From assembly GCA_037349315.1 (NCBI GenBank), contig JBAIAC010000056.1, positions 534,501-598,500 on the forward strand: 64,000 bases of DNA, read 5' to 3'. The stretch is from Chelydra serpentina. Its lineage: Eukaryota; Chordata; Testudines; Chelydridae. Position numbers and translations under genes: made by a program. This document shows, one piece after another, positions 36,101 through 42,100 of this stretch (its first letter is position 1; each line of letters begins with the position of its first letter). The notes below the pieces were generated by a model. It did no database searches, was not told where the DNA came from, and saw nothing but the letters and a program-made list of their open reading frames with translations.

Positions 36101-39100
36101 CGACTGCGTTTTTGACACCTGCCAGTACAAGGGTCACCGTGACGCTCTCTGCAGCACGATCAGTGCCTATGTGATGGCCTGCCAGGCCAGGGGCATCCGG
36201 ATAGGGCAGTGGAGATCAGCCTCATTCTGCAGTGAGTGTTGCTAATTGACTTTTCATTATGTGCAGCGCCCTCTACAGGCTGGGCTCAGAATTGCTCAGC
36301 CATATGTCAATGGCCCTATAGTTATCATCTTGCAGTTGTTTTCTTCCAGTGTCACTGACAGTAGGGGTCACCTCCTCGGCTCTGCTTTAACTTTATTCTG
36401 TAGTAACGTAATCCTGTCCCCTTGCCAGCACCTTTCTCCCAGGTGTCGGAAATACTTTACAAACACTAGTCATCCTTCCCATAAGAGTGCAGGAAAATAG
36501 AGGCAGAGAGAAATAAAGTGATTTGCTCAAAGTCACACAAGAAGCCAGTGGCAGAACCCAGGAATCCTGACTCCCAGTCTCCTATCACTAAACAACACAC
36601 AGCAGCCCACTGCCAGAAATCAAAACACAACTTGGAGCAGATCCCCTTGCCCGCAGCTCTTACCACTAGGCCAAACACCCCTCCAAGAGTTAGAAAGAAA
36701 ACCCAGGAATCCTGACTCCCAGTCTGCACTGCGTTAACCCTCTAGACCTGACCGCCCTTCCACATCCGGGATACAACCCAGGAGACATGACTCCCAGCCT
36801 CCCTGCTCTAACCACTAGGCCCCGCTCCCTCCCAGAGCTAGGAATAGAACCCAGGAGTTCTGGCTCCCAATCCCACCAGAACAATCCTATTGTGAGTGAT
36901 TTGAATAGAGAGAGATTTCTTTCAACTTACCTTTGCATTTCTTCTTTCTCTCACCCCGATCTGCACGTTCCCTCTGATTTTCTCCTGCAGGCCCCACCTG
37001 CCCCCGTAACTCCCACTACGAGCTCTGTGGGAGCGGCTGCCCTGCCACCTGCCACGGGCTCTCGGCGCCGGACGGCTGCGACGACCCCTGTGCCGAAGGG
37101 TGTTTCTGCGACGCCGGGTTCCTCCTGAGCGGAGACCGGTGCGTCCCCGTCGCGCAGTGCGGCTGTGTGCACCAGGGCAGGTACTACAGGAAGGGAGAGG
37201 AGTTCTACGCCAGCGCATCCTGCCAGGAACGGTGCCGGTGCCAAGACAACGGGGTCGTCGAGTGCCAGGCAGCCTCCTGTGGTGCCAACGAGCAGTGCAG
37301 GGTGGAGAACGGAGTCTTGGGTTGCCACGCCACGGGCTGCGGCAAATGTGTAGTGTCTGGTGACCCTCACTATCTGACCTTTGACGGACGGGCCTTTGAT
37401 TTCCAGGGCACTTGCACTTACAGCTTAGCCAGAGTCTGCAGCAGTGACGCTAGGCTGGCAAACTTCTCTGTGGTGGTAGAAAATGAGAGCTACGGTAGTG
37501 GCCAAGTGTCAGTGGCACGGATGGTGATGGTCTCAGTTCATGGCTACACCATCACCATGGAGAGGGGAAGGAAGTGGAAAGTCACGGTAAGTCCCTGTTT
37601 GAGATTATTCTCACTGTAGCCTAGAGCAGTGGCTCCCGGCCTTTCCAGACTACTGTACCCCTTGCAGGAGTCTGATTTGTCTTGCGTACCCCCAAGTTTC
37701 ACCTCACTTAAGAACTACTTGCTTACAAAATCAGACATAAAAATACAAAAGTGTCATGGCCACACTAGTACTGAAAAATTGCTTACTCTCTCATTTTTAC
37801 CATAAAATTATAGAATAAATCCTTTGGAATATAAATATTTGTAACGATGCTGGTTCTGGCGGGACCCAACTGAGAGTGCCAATTCAGGACTAATTGCTTC
37901 AAGCAGGGCAGTTACAGCCCAAGACTGAGGCTTTTCCACCTCTAAGGCAAACCAAACCAGCCAATCAGAGAAGACTTCGGTTTTACCACACTGGCTAACC
38001 ACAAGTCACACAAGCAATTCCCTCTGACACTCCAGTTTCCCAGTCTCACCACCAGTGCCACTCGTTATGGGGATGAATGGTTATGAAAACCAATGTCCCA
38101 GTAAAAGAAAAAAGGTTCTCCCGATCCCAAAGGACCAAGCCCCAGACTCAGGTCAATATACAAGTCAGATCTTGCCCACAAATCATGCGGTTGCCAATCC
38201 TTTAGAATCTAAAATCTAAAGGTTTATTCATAAAAGAAAAAAGATATAGATGAGAGCTAGAATTGGTTAAATGGAATCAATTACATATAGTAATGGCAAA
38301 GTTCTTGGTTCAGGCTTGTAGCAGTGATGGAATAAATTGCAGGTTCAAATCAAGTCTCTGGAGTACATCCTCAGCTCGGATGGGTCATTCAGTCCTTTGT
38401 TTAGAGCTTCAGTTTGTAGGAAAGTCCCTCCAGAGGTATGAAGCAGGATTGAAGATAAGATGGAGATGAGGCATCAGCCTTTTTTAGTCTCTTGCCATGT
38501 GGTCTTTGCTTTCTTTGTCCCAAGGACAAGCTCTCCAGCACATGGCATAGAAAAAACATAGAGTTGTGTCCAAGGCAGGTCCCTGAATACCTTGCTGAGT
38601 CACAAGGTGTATCTGCCTTCTCTCAATGAGTCAGTTGTATAGCTGATGGTCCTTAATGGGCCATCAAGCAGGCTAGGCAGAGCTGAAACCAACTTGTCTG
38701 CGGTGTCACCCAGAAGCATAGCACAAGTTTGAAATACAGACAGTATAGAGCCAATATTCATAACTTCAACTACAAAATGATACAGATATACAGATAGCAG
38801 AATCATAACCAGAAAACCATAACCTTGTCTTACACACCTTATTTGACCCCCTTTATACAAGATTTGGTGCCACTACAGGACTTTGGTTGCAACAATGATC
38901 TATACGGTCCCAGTTCATGTCAATAACGTCACACTATTGTATTTACATTTCAGTGTATAGTATATAGAGCAGTATAAACAAGTCATTGTCTGTCTGAAAT
39001 TTTAGGTTGTACTGACTTCACTAGTGTTTTTTATATAGGCTGTTGTAAAATTAGGCAAATATCTAGATGAGTTAATGTACCCCGTGGAAGACCTCTGCAT

Positions 39101-42100
39101 ACCCCTGATTGAGAACCACTGGCCTAGAGTGACTAACATTGTGTGTTGTAACCAGGACACAGCTGCTGAGTCCCCACTAGTGATGAGTGAATTTCCCTCT
39201 CATTGGTACAGGTGGACGGGGAGCTCTACACTCTCCCGCTGGCTATGAACGATGGGAAACTTCAGATCAACCAGGAGGGGAACAACATCATTGTCCAATC
39301 TGCCTCTGGCCTCAAAGTCCTTTACGACACCTCCTATTATGTCCTAGTCTCCATCCCCAGCTCCTACAAGGGACACATGTGCGGCTTGTGCGGTAATTTC
39401 AACGGTGACAAGAACGATGACTTCCTGCTGCCCAGTGGGAAGAGCGCCCGGAACGCGGATGAGTTTGGGGCCTCCTGGAAGGTGCCCGTTGATGGTGCCA
39501 CATGTGCCGATGGCTGTGGTGAAAGATGCCCGGTCTGCGATGCAGCTAAAACAGCGCCGTACCAGGTGGAGAGCTCCTGTGGACTGATCAAAGCTACATC
39601 AGGTCCCTTTAAATACTGTCACTCACTGGTCAGCCCCGCCGAGTATTTCAACCATTGTCTCTATGATATGTGTGCTGCCAACGGAGCAAGAGAAATCCTC
39701 TGTCAGAGCGTCCAGGCCTACGTGGCCGCGTGCCAGGCAGCTGGAGGCACAATCAGTGCCTGGAGAACAGCCTCCTTCTGCCGTAAGTTTACAGAACAAT
39801 CTACAGCCTGCTCTCATCTTCAGCTGTATTTGCAGTTAGTGATGTGGTATCACAATCTCTCTGCTTGTCAGATACCTTTGCCAGGGGCGAGTAGCTGGTT
39901 GGGAATAGGTCGACCGAACCCCACTGTAGACACAGTTGTGTTGATGGAAGTATTATTCCATTGACTGAGCCATCGTATCTCAAAGAGGTAGATTAACTGC
40001 ACGGATGGGAGAGTCCCTTCTGTTGATGTAGGGAGCATTGGCACCGTGGTGCTACAGCGGAATAGCCATGCCGCTGTAGCTGCTGTAGTGCAAACAGAGC
40101 CTCAGTTCTTTATCCCTCTCTCATTCGCTGCTCTCTCTCCAGCTTTCACCTGCCCGGCCAACAGCCACTACGAGCTGTGCACTAGATCCTGCGATTTCAC
40201 CTGCGCTGGCTTGTCCACCCCTGCCCAGTGCACTGCGAAATGCTTTGAAGGCTGCCAGTGCGAAGCCGGCTACGCATTCAATGGGGAAACTTGCACGTCC
40301 ATGGAAGGATGCGGTTGTGTGCGTGACGGACGCTACATCAAGGTGGGTGCTGGGATATGAGTCGGCTGTCGTCCTCGACGCTGTCATTTTGCATCGGATG
40401 CCCTTGTAGGTGTGGGATTGTCCCAGCTTCCCCTGGGAGTTACAGTGACTGTGTGTCTGTGCCCTTCAGTGCAGCGACACAAAAAACCAACAGCTAGGTC
40501 CTGCCTTCAGTCACCCATGTGACTTCCGCTGCAGTCAGTGGCATTTGGTTAGATGAGCCCTGTGTGATCCTTGCAGGTGGAAATGAAAGTATGCCATGCA
40601 CTCGGGATTCATCACAGGAAAACCATGGGCTTGGATGGAAAATGGGATATGGAGCCTTTCCCCTCTAGGGGGCGCCGTCTCTGATCCAGCCCAGCGTGGG
40701 ACACTGGCTGGCTTAGGAGGGTAGGGAATGGGACATATTGCCTTTCCCCTCTAGGGGCTGCAGTCTAATTCTGACCCCAGTTAGGGTAAGTGTCTGTCTT
40801 GGAGGATGGGGAATGGGACAGGTCCTTTCCTGTCTAGGAAGTTCATAAGCTTATCATGCTCCATCTTCAACCCAGTCAGGAAGCACTTCACACAACACAC
40901 AGTCAACCTGTGGAAGTCGTTGCCAGGGGATGTTGTGAAGGCCAAAACTATAACTAAGTTCAAAAAAGAATTAGATACATTCAGGCAGGATAGGGCCATC
41001 AATGGCTATTAGCCAAGATTTTCAGGGTCCCAACCCCATGCTCCGAGTTGTCCCTGTCTTCTGTCTCTGACTGCCAGAAGCTGGGAGTTGATGACAGGGG
41101 ATGGATCACACACTAATTTCCCTGTTCTGTTCATTCTCTCGCCAGCATCTGGCACTGGTCACTGTCAGAAACAGGACATTGGGCTAGATGGACATTGGTC
41201 TGACCGACTATGGCCATTCTGATGTTCTCACTCAAGTTCAGTGGTTCTTTCAGCCCAGGTTGGCAGGCCAATCCAGCGAGTGGGGTGGGAGTGGGGAGGG
41301 GGTGTGGCTGGACCCCGGGTGCTGTTTACACTCAGGCTGGTAACAGTCACTTTGCCATGAAGACACAGGCTAAATCACTGATAGCCCTCCTGTGCCACAA
41401 CTCACGGGAAGAATTCCAATGTCATGGATTCACAGGGACTGGTCTATGCCCCAGCCTGTAACTAGTCCCTTGGGGCGACCCCTTTTGTGTGCCGGGCCAG
41501 AAGGACCCACACAGCTCCACAGGGGCAGGCCCGTGGCCCCATGAGTCCGCAACTGGCCCTTTGGGCACCAGTGATCCCTTGTCTCTCCATGGCTCCCTGC
41601 AGCGAGTCCAGCCAAGCCGGACTCCTGTGGGAGTTTTGTTCCTACCTCTTCAGGGTTCAAAGCCCACAGTGAGTATTTGCAGCGACACCAGGCGGCCTTT
41701 TCAAGGTAACAGCTTGTTAGTCCCCTGGCTACAGCATCTGAAAGGCCTTGGGTTAGCCCAGAGAAGCAAAGGTCACGGCAGAATTCAGACTGGGCTCCCT
41801 GGAGCCATGCTGCTGGAGGAACCATGTCACTTCCTCTCTTTGTCTCTGTCCCTTTGTCTCCATCCCAGGAGAGAGCCCCTGTGAGCTAAGCTCTTCACCC
41901 AGCCACCTGGCACCTTTCCCCTTCATTCTCCAGCTCAGGGCCTTTGCTCTGCTTCTTTGCAGCTAAATTCCTGTCTCTTGGTAGTTGGTCAGTGCAGGTG
42001 AATGTCCCGGCCTTTGGGGTTTCCATTGTCTCTTCCAGGCCCTCCATTCACATGCCTAGACTTTATTCCATTTGTTATTGACTCTGGCCTCCAACCAGGC

